From Bacteroidetes bacterium GWF2_41_31 (GTDB lineage: Bacteria; Bacteroidota; Bacteroidia; Bacteroidales; F082): 64,000 bases of DNA. The stretch is from assembly GCA_001769215.1 (NCBI GenBank), contig MEOL01000045.1, positions 1 through 64,000 on the forward strand, read 5' to 3'. Below the pieces are notes generated by a model. The model worked only from the letters and a program-made list of their open reading frames with translations, did no database searches and had not been told where the DNA came from. The position numbers and the translations under genes were made by a program. Each line of letters opens with the position of its first letter. Position 1 is the stretch's first letter. Shown piece after piece: positions 17,620 through 24,939 of this stretch.

Positions 17620-18918
17620 TTATTCTTTAATAAAAAAGGTTGGCTTAAAGGTAAACATAATCCAGCCCCAGTTATTTGTGTTATTGTAATTACCACCAGT
17701 GATTATTTGTAGTGTTTCGGTTCCCAACATTTGTGAGTAACCTCCACTAACATCAAGGCTGTTGTTTACTTTGTAAGCTACCGAGAAGTCAATTTCTGTA
17801 CCTAAACCATTGCGATAGTCTTTCCAGACTCCGATAATATCCTGTTTTGCTACTGTTGCAGCGGCCATAAAATAATGTGGTACCAGTATAAAGGTTAATT
17901 TTTCGATGCTATAGGTAAGTGGCAGGTACAGGTCGATTAACCCATTGCTTTCGTTGTAACTGCCTACATAAAAGTAATCCATCCAGCCGTTAAATTGGTG
18001 ATTGGTACCGTAAAGTGGTGTAAACGATTTGTCTTTTTCTTCTGTCAGACCCTGGTCGACGGTTTTTGTTCCTGAAAGATATTCACCACCAAGTCCTATC
18101 GTGAACTTGTCAGATAGCTTATAGCTGGCATTGGCAGAAAAATACATGGCGCTCAGGTCATTATCCCTGGCATTTTTTCCGCCCTGGTAATACGCTGCAA
18201 CATCAAATGTAAATTCGTCTTTACCATAAGTAAAACGAGGCCCAATAGTTTGACTATAAGCTATATTTTGAGTTACAGAGTCCTTTGCATAAGCCATGCC
18301 ATTATTTAAGGCAAGAAAACTTAATCCTGCTTTTCCAAAGTTACCGTGATACCAGATATACTGTAATGTTTTGTAACTATTCACTGTGTAGTCTGTCTTA
18401 AACAGGCTTTCTCCATTTGCATTATAGGCCAGACCTAACTCGATGTGGTGTATCTTAGAAGGGTAATATTTTATAATGGCTGCATCATGACTCCTGGCTT
18501 GCTGCGCCCAGCCCACATTTCCGAAAATTCGTGAGTCATCGTACACAATCTCCTGGCGCCCTACTTTTATCGATAATTTTTGATTAATCATGGCTTCGCC
18601 CCAGGCTTCATGAATGGCAGGACCATTGATATCGGAGGTGTTCAGTTGACTTACGTCTCCCCATACACGAACATCCTGTATTACCAACCCAACTTTAAAA
18701 TTCTCATTGGCAAAAAACCCGTTTAAGCGTGTACGTTGTGAAATAAAAGAGGCTCCATCGGCTCCATCGGGGCTTAGTGTTTTATATCCATGGCGATATT
18801 CGAAACGTGGACGTATTTCTCCTGAAAGGTTAACCTCTTGTGCAAATAATGCATCGCTGGCAAATAATAACAGGAAAAGGACTGAAAGATAAAGGCTTAA
18901 GTGTTTCATCGCATTCAT
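17620..18918 (-). CDS. Outer-membrane beta-barrel porin (alginate-export-like)
   Basis: A 432-residue outer-membrane protein with a signal peptide (first ~26 residues ending ALFAQE) and then alternating amphipathic strands ending in an aromatic-rich strand (WIMFTFKPTFF). The opening VNLSGEIRPRFEYRHGY and the strand GRQEIVYDDSRIFGN match the alginate-export/porin fold found in front of nrf genes in other Bacteroidota. It is the first gene of the nrf operon (49 bases before nrfH), so uptake of nitrite or nitrate is the natural guess. A second ATG three codons in is possible. Confidence 0.8.
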   Translation of the reverse strand: MNAMKHLSLYLSVLFLLLFASDALFAQEVNLSGEIRPRFEYRHGYKTLSPDGADGASFISQRTRLNGFFANENFKVGLVIQDVRVWGDVSQLNTSDINGPAIHEAWGEAMINQKLSIKVGRQEIVYDDSRIFGNVGWAQQARSHDAAIIKYYPSKIHHIELGLAYNANGESLFKTDYTVNSYKTLQYIWYHGNFGKAGLSFLALNNGMAYAKDSVTQNIAYSQTIGPRFTYGKDEFTFDVAAYYQGGKNARDNDLSAMYFSANASYKLSDKFTIGLGGEYLSGTKTVDQGLTEEKDKSFTPLYGTNHQFNGWMDYFYVGSYNESNGLIDLYLPLTYSIEKLTFILVPHYFMAAATVAKQDIIGVWKDYRNGLGTEIDFSVAYKVNNSLDVSGGYSQMLGTETLQIITGGNYNNTNNWGWIMFTFKPTFFIKE

Positions 18919-18953
18919 TTCTATAATATATTAAGTATTAATTTTCTTAAATG

Positions 18954-18961
18954 CAAAAATA
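18954..18961 (-). promoter_or_regulatory. -7 element of the porin-nrfHA operon
   Basis: On the minus strand the sequence reads TATTTTTG, an exact match to the Bacteroidota -7 consensus TAnnTTTG, 36 bases before the porin ATG. A weak T-rich -33 region lies upstream. No clear Crp/Fnr-type palindrome was seen near it. Confidence 0.5.
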
Positions 18962-19196
18962 GTAGCTTTTTTAAATAATAAAACAGCTCCGTTTAATTTA
19001 TAAGGAAAGCAAATAAGGAAAAAAAGCAACGAAAACAGGGGATGGTTATCAATGAACTATCTATTTGTAACCTTTTATATACATGATAAGTGCTCACTGG
19101 TAGTTGGATGAAAATGGAGATGGGATTAGCTTTGTAATTGTCAAATGGAACACCGAATAATCATCCTCATGTGTGAGAAAGATTTTCTCATGGTCG

Positions 19197-19349
19197 TTAC
19201 ATATCATTACTCAGCTCTAATTGGTTGTAATTTTCAGAACTGGAATTATCGGTATAATGCGGGGTAATTTGAATGGTTGATGAACCCTGATCACTTCCGG
19301 AACTGCCTGAGCCACCAGGTCCGTCACCAGGATTAGGAGCCTGCGAGGG
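19197..19349 (-). pseudogene. Glycine/serine-rich C-terminal gene remnant
   Basis: An open minus-strand stretch ends at TAA (19197-19199). It encodes a compositionally plausible protein tail (PSQAPNPGDGPGGSGSSG, then IQITPHYTDNSSSENY...) without a start codon. It abuts, out of frame, the 5' end of the broken methyltransferase gene. The two pieces look like the ends of separate genes brought together by a deletion. The parent protein was not recognised. Confidence 0.4.
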
Positions 19350-19419
19350 TTAGATTCCCACTTTCAATAAACCATTTTTCGTATTCTGAAGTAAGGCTAT
19401 CGAAAGGGTTGTGTGCCAT
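19333..19419 (-). pseudogene. Truncated SAM-dependent methyltransferase (N-terminal 28 codons)
   Basis: The ATG at 19419 comes two bases after the stop of the DsrE gene and opens MAHNPFDSLTSEYEKWFIES, the usual start of small class I SAM methyltransferases (FDxxAxxYExWF). The frame ends at a TAA after 28 codons, long before the SAM-binding motifs, so the gene is broken. Remaining DNA of the 18.9-19.4 kb gap holds the nrf promoter, the tail remnant at 19197-19349 and nothing else recognisable. Confidence 0.6.
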
Positions 19420-19421
19420 TT

Positions 19422-19778
19422 CTAAAATGTTATGACCTTATCACTTTCAATTGTCCACTGTGTTAGTTCTTTCATCGTGCTCATCTCTGCTCCATCAACA
19501 AGTTTCATTTCTTTAATGCCACGAGCTTCAGCACATGACCCACAAAGTTTTACTTTGCCTTTCTTCATTATGACTGCTTTCAACATTCTTTCAATATTGT
19601 AATACCCGTTTGGTGTCCTCTGATTTGGTAATGCACATGTAACAGCATCGGCCATAAGAAATATACACAAATCGGTGTCTTCATAATCTTTTTGAATTTG
19701 CATAGCCAAACGTAAACCATTATACGCCTTTTCTGTCCCATAAGGAGCATCATTTATGAGGATTAAAACTTTTTTCAT
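19422..19778 (-). CDS. DsrE/DsrF-like family protein, cytoplasmic
   Basis: A protein of 118 residues with the DsrE-like alpha/beta fold: MKKVLILINDAPYGTEKAYNGLRLA at the start, an acidic middle strand (DTDLCIFLMADAV) and a conserved Cys in VKLCGSCAEARG (about residues 78-89). That CxxC region is where DsrE/TusD proteins carry persulfide. It follows a secreted DsrE paralogue. Sulfur handling is inferred from family and operon. Confidence 0.85.
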   Translation of the reverse strand: MKKVLILINDAPYGTEKAYNGLRLAMQIQKDYEDTDLCIFLMADAVTCALPNQRTPNGYYNIERMLKAVIMKKGKVKLCGSCAEARGIKEMKLVDGAEMSTMKELTQWTIESDKVITF

Positions 19779-19859
19779 GTTATTGGTTTTAGAGATTCAA
19801 ATTAAATATTATTTTACAGATCGGTAGAGAATGAATTCATTGAAGCATATTGTTATATT

Positions 19860-20273
19860 TTAAAATGTTAATACAATTTTGTTTTTACGGATCAGTTCGT
19901 ACAGATCGGTAAGTGATGAAAACTTGCAGACCTCCGGCTCGTTGTTTTTTCTGCTTTGCAGACAAGTTCCGCATCCAAGAATAACTCCTCCATTCTCTAA
20001 AAACATATCAACTTGCTCTTTCATATTGTTGTCTGTTTTTACCATATCATCGAGCTCAACACCCTTGCCGAGCAAAAATATGCTCACTGTATCGCCCCGA
20101 TTTTTGGAATAATTGGCCAGGCGCAGGGCATTCCAAACAGTTTCTGAATCGTTCGAATAGATGACCATTCCGATAGATGTTGGCGAACCTGAATCCGGAA
20201 TAGGTGATTTGGCATTACTTACGGTTGTAAAAACACAAGCCATGAACACCAGTAATATAAAATGTTTCTTCAT
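19860..20273 (-). CDS. Exported DsrE-family protein
   Basis: A 137-residue DsrE-like protein with a signal peptide (MKKHFILLVFMACVFTTVSNAKS). The ATG at 20273 is chosen because it opens the signal peptide; the frame continues 19 codons further upstream without signal-like sequence. The mature part has IGMVIYSNDSETVWNALRLAN and the Cys motif ILGCGTCLQSR (about residues 103-113), as in periplasmic DsrE proteins. It and the cytoplasmic paralogue are part of the ArsR-rhodanese/SQR operon, suggesting sulfur-species transfer on both sides of the membrane. Confidence 0.83.
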   Translation of the reverse strand: MKKHFILLVFMACVFTTVSNAKSPIPDSGSPTSIGMVIYSNDSETVWNALRLANYSKNRGDTVSIFLLGKGVELDDMVKTDNNMKEQVDMFLENGGVILGCGTCLQSRKNNEPEVCKFSSLTDLYELIRKNKIVLTF

Positions 20274-20403
20274 TGATTGTTGATTTAATTTATAATGATA
20301 GTTTTTTATAGCATTAACAAGTACTTCCAATTCTAAATCAATTTCTGTCTCCGTCTAACATTTTCCGGTTGAAATCCGGACCATTGTTGCGGCCGTCCTA
20401 AAA

Positions 20404-20511
20404 TCAAGTTTCTTTGCCAAAGTGTGTTTGTAAAAATGGTGGCGCTTCAATTGCAATTTCCGGGATGATAGGGGTTAAAGCAATATAATCGTGGTAAATT
20501 GGATTTTTCAT
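20404..20511 (-). CDS. Possible 35-codon small ORF between porin and DsrE genes
   Basis: An ATG at 20511 (12 bases after the porin stop) opens a frame to TGA at 20406-20404 encoding a short hydrophobic, proline-rich peptide beginning MKNPIYHDYIALTPIIPE. Codon use looks plausible and the spacing fits an operon gene, but no family was recognised. It could equally be a decayed gene end. Confidence 0.3.
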   Translation of the reverse strand: MKNPIYHDYIALTPIIPEIAIEAPPFLQTHFGKET

Positions 20512-20523
20512 AACTATGAAAGA

Positions 20524-21639
20524 CTAAATTCCTACAGCCAGTTGTAGTGTCATAATGCTTTGGTTATTCATTTTTACATAGTCAACAATTGTATAATCAA
20601 TGCTAAACTTTGCATTGTGTCCTCTCAGATAGTAATTGAACCCGCCGCTAAGAAAGCTGGTTTCATTCTTTTGCTCGACCGACACGTTTTCGTAACGTAA
20701 ATAAGGTTGTAAATTGCCTATGCCGATTGGAGTACTAAAGTAGTATCCTGCATGAATGTAAAAAAGCCCGGCATTGTCGCCCGGAGCAAGATTCGTGAAA
20801 GTGTTGGCCTGGGTGCTGTTTCTGATATGGATGTAAGCCGACTCTGCTGTAACGGCTCCATTTGCAAGCGGATGATCCAGGAAGCCATCAACTGTCCAAA
20901 TCAAATTGTCCCGGCCATTGATGCCATTTAAAATCAGGTTATTTTGACTGTCGATACCCGTGCCAAAACTCAGAATTTTCTTCTGGCCTAAATAGGTGCC
21001 CTGATTGAACCACTCTATTTCTGGCTCCAACAAATTAACGACTACCCGGCCAACTAGGCGAAGCTGGTCATTTGGATTGCTGATATCTTCAATACCTTCT
21101 GAAACCATCAGGCGGTATTGCAATCGACCATCGAACGGATTGCCCCAAAGGGTCACGCCATCGTCCCGGCCTACTTTACTGGTATAGAAAATACCTCCCC
21201 GAATACCTCCCTGCATAAAGGAAAGGTCGGTTGTAAGCAACGCCTTGGTTGAAGTTGTCCCATAATTTCGTGTAAGGGGAACATACATGCGTCCTACCTG
21301 GATTTTGAAACTTTCATTTAAGCTCAGGGTAATCCATAAATCGCGAAAAGCCAAACCACTGCCGAGACCCAACCCCGGGTTGTCCAAACCATCCTGACCT
21401 AAGCGGTCAACCGCAATGTGGGCAAAAAAACCAAGGTAATCGGTTGGCTGTCCCTTTACCGATAAATATGCCCTTCGTACCATAAAGTCGTTCAGGGAAT
21501 TGCCGTTTTTGCCTTTTTCAACATGTTGATACCAGACCTGAGCCCAAAAACTGAAATTGATTTTTTTCAGGTCTGTTTTATTCCCCAGAACGGAATAGAA
21601 TGCAAAAAACAATAGAATAAATAGGGTTGATCTTTTCAT
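20524..21639 (-). CDS. Outer-membrane porin (phosphate-selective porin O/P-like)
   Basis: A beta-barrel protein of 371 residues with a signal peptide (about 1-20). FSFWAQVWYQHVE at the first strand, VRRAYLSVKGQPTDYLGFFAHIAVDRLG and FKIQVGRMYVPLTRNYGTTS follow the OprO/P pattern (an RRAYL strand and a GRMYVP turn). It lies in the ArsR-rhodanese operon downstream of the heme lipoprotein. The substrate is unknown; an anion such as a sulfur oxyanion is possible. Confidence 0.8.
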   Translation of the reverse strand: MKRSTLFILLFFAFYSVLGNKTDLKKINFSFWAQVWYQHVEKGKNGNSLNDFMVRRAYLSVKGQPTDYLGFFAHIAVDRLGQDGLDNPGLGLGSGLAFRDLWITLSLNESFKIQVGRMYVPLTRNYGTTSTKALLTTDLSFMQGGIRGGIFYTSKVGRDDGVTLWGNPFDGRLQYRLMVSEGIEDISNPNDQLRLVGRVVVNLLEPEIEWFNQGTYLGQKKILSFGTGIDSQNNLILNGINGRDNLIWTVDGFLDHPLANGAVTAESAYIHIRNSTQANTFTNLAPGDNAGLFYIHAGYYFSTPIGIGNLQPYLRYENVSVEQKNETSFLSGGFNYYLRGHNAKFSIDYTIVDYVKMNNQSIMTLQLAVGI

Positions 21640-21685
21640 TTTGATTATTCTTTTATTATCTGAAAATTAGAAGGAATGACTCTTT

Positions 21686-22258
21686 TTACTTTTTATTAAA
21701 TACGATATGCCACATACCTCTTAAATCATCTTTCCGGAATCCGGTAGCCAAATCACCCGGGTATTTATTTTTAATTTGTTCCAGAACTTCAGATTGTATT
21801 TCTGTGTTAGGGTCACCATGACATAACAGGCATTTATTATCGAGGAGTATTGGTTTAAAATAGTGTATTTCAGTATCATTTACGATTAATCTATGGCTAA
21901 TGGTGTCGCCACGTTCTATTGACGAACCATATTGGTTTAAAACAAGGAATTCTAAACTGTCAGGCGCATTTGCAGGATTCCGAAACTTTATGGCCGTTCT
22001 CGAAATTGAGGTAATCGCTTTATTTTCGTAGATTGAAGTAATAGTTGACGCGTTTAAATAGCAGTAATCAATTGCGGCTTTCAACCCTTTCTCACTAATT
22101 GCTGTTGAAAGCTCTTTATTCAAGGTGTCAAAGGTCTGTTTCACTATAGATTGCCCTTTTTCAATAAACTCTTTATTTATTTCCTGATTGTTTTTGTTAT
22201 TCAAACAACCTTGATTTAAAAGCGAAATTGGTATTAATAAAATTAGGATTAGTTTCAT
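21686..22258 (-). CDS. DUF3365 heme-binding lipoprotein
   Basis: A 190-residue lipoprotein: signal sequence ending in the lipobox LLNQGC (Cys18), a helical DUF3365 (Tll0287-like) domain containing the family segment AIDYCYLNAS, and a single c-type heme motif CLLCH (about residues 143-147) followed by YPGDLATGFRKDDLRGMW. DUF3365 domains with CxxCH bind heme and often act as redox or gas sensors or electron carriers. Located between the SQR-like oxidoreductase and a porin. Confidence 0.85.
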   Translation of the reverse strand: MKLILILLIPISLLNQGCLNNKNNQEINKEFIEKGQSIVKQTFDTLNKELSTAISEKGLKAAIDYCYLNASTITSIYENKAITSISRTAIKFRNPANAPDSLEFLVLNQYGSSIERGDTISHRLIVNDTEIHYFKPILLDNKCLLCHGDPNTEIQSEVLEQIKNKYPGDLATGFRKDDLRGMWHIVFNKK

Positions 22259-22285
22259 AATTCAACTGTTTTAAAACCATTTATA

Positions 22286-23521
22286 TTAGAGTTTAACCGG
22301 AATGCCGATTAACTTACCACCAATTTGAAGCAAATTTTTGTAGAACGTTTTTTTAAATCCAACCGGGCTTAACCATAATTTTTCGAAAAGCACTTTCCCG
22401 ATGTGCCATTTTTTGCCAATCTGTTTTAACTGAACCTGTGGATGCGGTTCTCCGAAAAAATCGCCAAAAGCAAATCCTGCCAAATCTTCTCCTGCTTCAA
22501 GCATACAATAACCATCGGCACAGAATTTTTCATCACCTTTTTCGCCTTTTATTTTTCTGATGATGTTTTTTGCCACAACAACGGCCTGCAAATGGGTAAA
22601 GACCCCGGCTTTCGGGAGCAGCAATGGTTTGTCATGAATCCAACGGCCAGGTAGAGGGATAGAAGCAACATCGCCTATAGCAAATACATTTTCATGTTTT
22701 GTTTCAAGTGTCTGCGGGTTTACATCGATCCATCCATTGGCATTTGTCAGGTCAGATTTTCGGATAACATCAGGTGATTGATGTGGTGGAATGACGATCA
22801 ACAAATCGTATTCAAAAGGTTCTTTTCCATTGAAAAATAGTTGTTTTGATTTTGTATCAACCGATTCGAGAAACATTGACGGATGGAACCGGATTTCTTT
22901 TTGATCCAATATACTTTTAACGGCATTTCCAAGTTCCGGACCGGCAACGGGCAGCGGTTGTGGTTCGGGAGTGAATAAACTTATCTCAACTTTATCCCGA
23001 ATACCTTTTGATTTGAGAAAATCTTCGACCAGCATCGCACCTTCTTGCGGTGCGCCAGGGCATTTGTAGGGCATCGATGAAATGACCAGTGCAACCTTTC
23101 CGCCTGAAGTGTTTTTTAGCGTTTCGTGTAATTTTACCGCACCTTCCATGGTATAAAAGGTGTGAATGCTGTGATCCCAACCCTGAATTTTTTCAGGGGC
23201 CAAATCGGCGCCAAGCGCTATTACAAGAAAATCATAGTGATACTCTTTCTCACCTGCTTTTACTTTATGTTCATCCGGAACAATTTCACTCACATTGGCA
23301 TTTACTACTTCAATATTCTTTTTCAGGAGCGATTTGAGCGGTACACAAATTTGTTTTTTGTTGCGGTAGCCGTTCATCAGCCATAAATACGATGGGGCGA
23401 ACGTGTGTTCCTTGTTCTTTTCGATCAGGACAATGTTGTGCTCGCCGCCAATACTGCTGCTAAGCTCATTCGCAGTTACTATTCCACCAACCCCACCACC
23501 CAGAATTAGAATTGTTTTCAT
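22286..23521 (-). CDS. Sulfide:quinone oxidoreductase-like FAD protein
   Basis: A 411-residue FAD-dependent pyridine-nucleotide-disulfide-fold protein. The ATG at 23521 opens directly into the FAD-binding ILGGGVGGIVTANEL; an upstream in-frame extension overlaps the previous gene and is not conserved-looking. The motif PYKCPGAPQEG (about residue 145-155) holds the family's active-site Cys, and FAIGDVASIP is the second FAD-binding motif. FCADGYCMLEAGED carries further Cys residues. It would oxidise sulfide or a persulfide with transfer to quinone or another acceptor. It lies five bases after the ArsR-rhodanese gene. Confidence 0.88.
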   Translation of the reverse strand: MKTILILGGGVGGIVTANELSSSIGGEHNIVLIEKNKEHTFAPSYLWLMNGYRNKKQICVPLKSLLKKNIEVVNANVSEIVPDEHKVKAGEKEYHYDFLVIALGADLAPEKIQGWDHSIHTFYTMEGAVKLHETLKNTSGGKVALVISSMPYKCPGAPQEGAMLVEDFLKSKGIRDKVEISLFTPEPQPLPVAGPELGNAVKSILDQKEIRFHPSMFLESVDTKSKQLFFNGKEPFEYDLLIVIPPHQSPDVIRKSDLTNANGWIDVNPQTLETKHENVFAIGDVASIPLPGRWIHDKPLLLPKAGVFTHLQAVVVAKNIIRKIKGEKGDEKFCADGYCMLEAGEDLAGFAFGDFFGEPHPQVQLKQIGKKWHIGKVLFEKLWLSPVGFKKTFYKNLLQIGGKLIGIPVKL

Positions 23522-23526
23522 AGTAT

Positions 23527-24192
23527 CTAATTCGTGTTTAGGGTTTCTAATTGTTTCATTTTCCATTCGGGATATCCTTCATCCAGCCTCCTGACTTTGT
23601 AGCCTTTTTCGCTTAAAACTTGAACTGCTTCATCGGCCAGTACGCAGAACGGCCCCCGGCAGTAAGCAATAATTTCTTTTTCTTTCGAGAAATCTTTCAA
23701 ACAACATAAAAGTTCGTCCATTGGTACTGAAACTGCCCCGGTTATATGACCAAATTCAAATTCAGCCGATGGCCGTACATCGAGTAACAGTACATTTTCA
23801 CTGCCAATCATCGTTTCCAATTCGTTTAGATTAACTGCATTCAGCGATTTATTATCTTCCCGTTGGCGGTTCATGATCTTTTCCAACTCGGCTATTTCGT
23901 GAATGGCATATTTTATTACATGTTGATAAAGTGATAAGAAATTATCGTTCACCAGTGAATAGTAGACGTATTGCTTTTCTTTTCTTGATTTTACAATGTT
24001 GTTGTTTTTTAATACCTGCAAATGTTGCGAGGCATTGGCAAAATTCAAATTGGTGGTTTGAACAATTCCTTCTACACTTTTCTCCCCTTGCGAAAGCATT
24101 TCGATAATTTCAAGCCGAAAAGGGTTCGAAAGGGCTTTTAATAGCTTTGAAAGCCCATTGTACATTGCATCCTTGAATTCTCTTCCTTTCAT
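23527..24192 (-). CDS. ArsR-family regulator fused to a rhodanese domain
   Basis: A 221-residue regulator in two parts: an ArsR winged helix (about 10-100; LSKLLKALSNPFRLEIIEML and the recognition segment NFANASQHLQVLKNNNIV) and a C-terminal rhodanese domain (about 118-215) with the active-site loop CRGPFC (about residues 178-183). The persulfidable Cys suggests direct sensing of reactive sulfur. It heads the operon with SQR-like, DUF3365, porin and two DsrE genes. A -7 box TATATTTG and an 18-bp palindrome lie upstream, so it probably represses its own operon. Confidence 0.92.
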   Translation of the reverse strand: MKGREFKDAMYNGLSKLLKALSNPFRLEIIEMLSQGEKSVEGIVQTTNLNFANASQHLQVLKNNNIVKSRKEKQYVYYSLVNDNFLSLYQHVIKYAIHEIAELEKIMNRQREDNKSLNAVNLNELETMIGSENVLLLDVRPSAEFEFGHITGAVSVPMDELLCCLKDFSKEKEIIAYCRGPFCVLADEAVQVLSEKGYKVRRLDEGYPEWKMKQLETLNTN

Positions 24193-24214
24193 CGATAAAA
24201 GTTTTATGATGCAA

Positions 24215-24254
24215 ATATAAAATGATTGTTCAATTGTTCAATAGAATTATTGAA
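24215..24254 (-). promoter_or_regulatory. Promoter and operator of the ArsR-rhodanese operon
   Basis: The minus strand reads an exact Bacteroidota -7 box TATATTTG just before the gene, with an ATTG at the -33 position 19 bases upstream. Overlapping the -33 region is the perfect inverted repeat TTCAATA-N4-TATTGAA (24237-24254), resembling the imperfect AT-rich palindromes bound by ArsR/SmtB proteins. Confidence 0.7.
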
Positions 24255-24360
24255 TATATTTTTGAAGCAAATTGAAAATACTACTATAATAGTCTTAATA
24301 ACAACAAAATAAAAAGTCAATCGAGGGTGAAATATATCAATCTAACGTTGGTGTGTCGGC

Positions 24361-24456
24361 AAAATTGCACTCCCTGCCGTCAGGCAGGAATCCCCTAAAG
24401 GGGAAGTGGCTGAAAATCAGAACTCCCTTTAGGGTCGGGGTTCATTCTGATTTTCA
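24361..24456. repeat. Cluster of nested palindromes (REP-like dispersed element)
   Basis: Three palindromes are packed into 96 bases: CCTGCC-N4-GGCAGG (24373-24388), CCCCTAAAGGGG (about 24392-24403) and TGAAAATCAGAA...TTCTGATTTTCA (24411-24422 with 24445-24456) enclosing ACTCCCTTTAGGGTCGGGG. The inner CCCCGACCCT motif recurs at 54722-54731. The structure suggests a mobile non-coding palindromic element. The rest of 24193-24557 contains the ArsR promoter and a further GGAATCATG...CATGATTCC inverted repeat near 24486-24526. Confidence 0.55.
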
Positions 24457-24557
24457 ATTATTTTTATGATTCACCTTTTTAGACCGGAATCATGAATTAT
24501 TCACCAACCATTTAAGACATGATTCCTTAGTCTGAGGCGTTAGAATTAAAATGAATC

Positions 24558-24929
24558 TTAAATTTTAGCTAACTCTCTTATTTCGTTTAGTTTTTTATCC
24601 CAATCGTTCAAATACAACTCTTTAATCGTTTTTTCAAAACAAATTTGATTATTGTACATTTCAGTAAAAAGAAACCACCTTTGTTTCTCAAATACATTTT
24701 GATTTGAGATTAAACCATTTTCAGTTTTTAAGATATCATCGAGAACGCCATTGACGACTTGGAAATACAATCTTTCTTTTGACCTATAATAGTAATGGAT
24801 TGCTGATTTATGAATTCCTGCTAAATCAGCAATTTGTTGAAGTGTAGTTCCATGATATCCGAACAACAGAAAGATGCTATTCGCAGCGTCTAATATCTTA
24901 GCTTCGGTGTTTAACTCAATTTTTGCCAT
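24558..24929 (-). CDS. Short TetR-family regulator
   Basis: A 123-residue protein with a normal TetR DNA-binding domain (residues 7-55: AKILDAANSIFLLFGYHGTTLQQIADLAGIHKSAIHYYYRSKERL). Only about 70 residues follow, where typical family members have about 140. Either this is a short subtype or the C-terminal ligand domain has been lost; the frame ends at a plain TAG with no recognisable remainder downstream. It is 10 bases after the OMPLA-like gene and probably belongs to that operon. Confidence 0.75.
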   Translation of the reverse strand: MAKIELNTEAKILDAANSIFLLFGYHGTTLQQIADLAGIHKSAIHYYYRSKERLYFQVVNGVLDDILKTENGLISNQNVFEKQRWFLFTEMYNNQICFEKTIKELYLNDWDKKLNEIRELAKI

Positions 24930-24939
24930 GTTATCAGGT

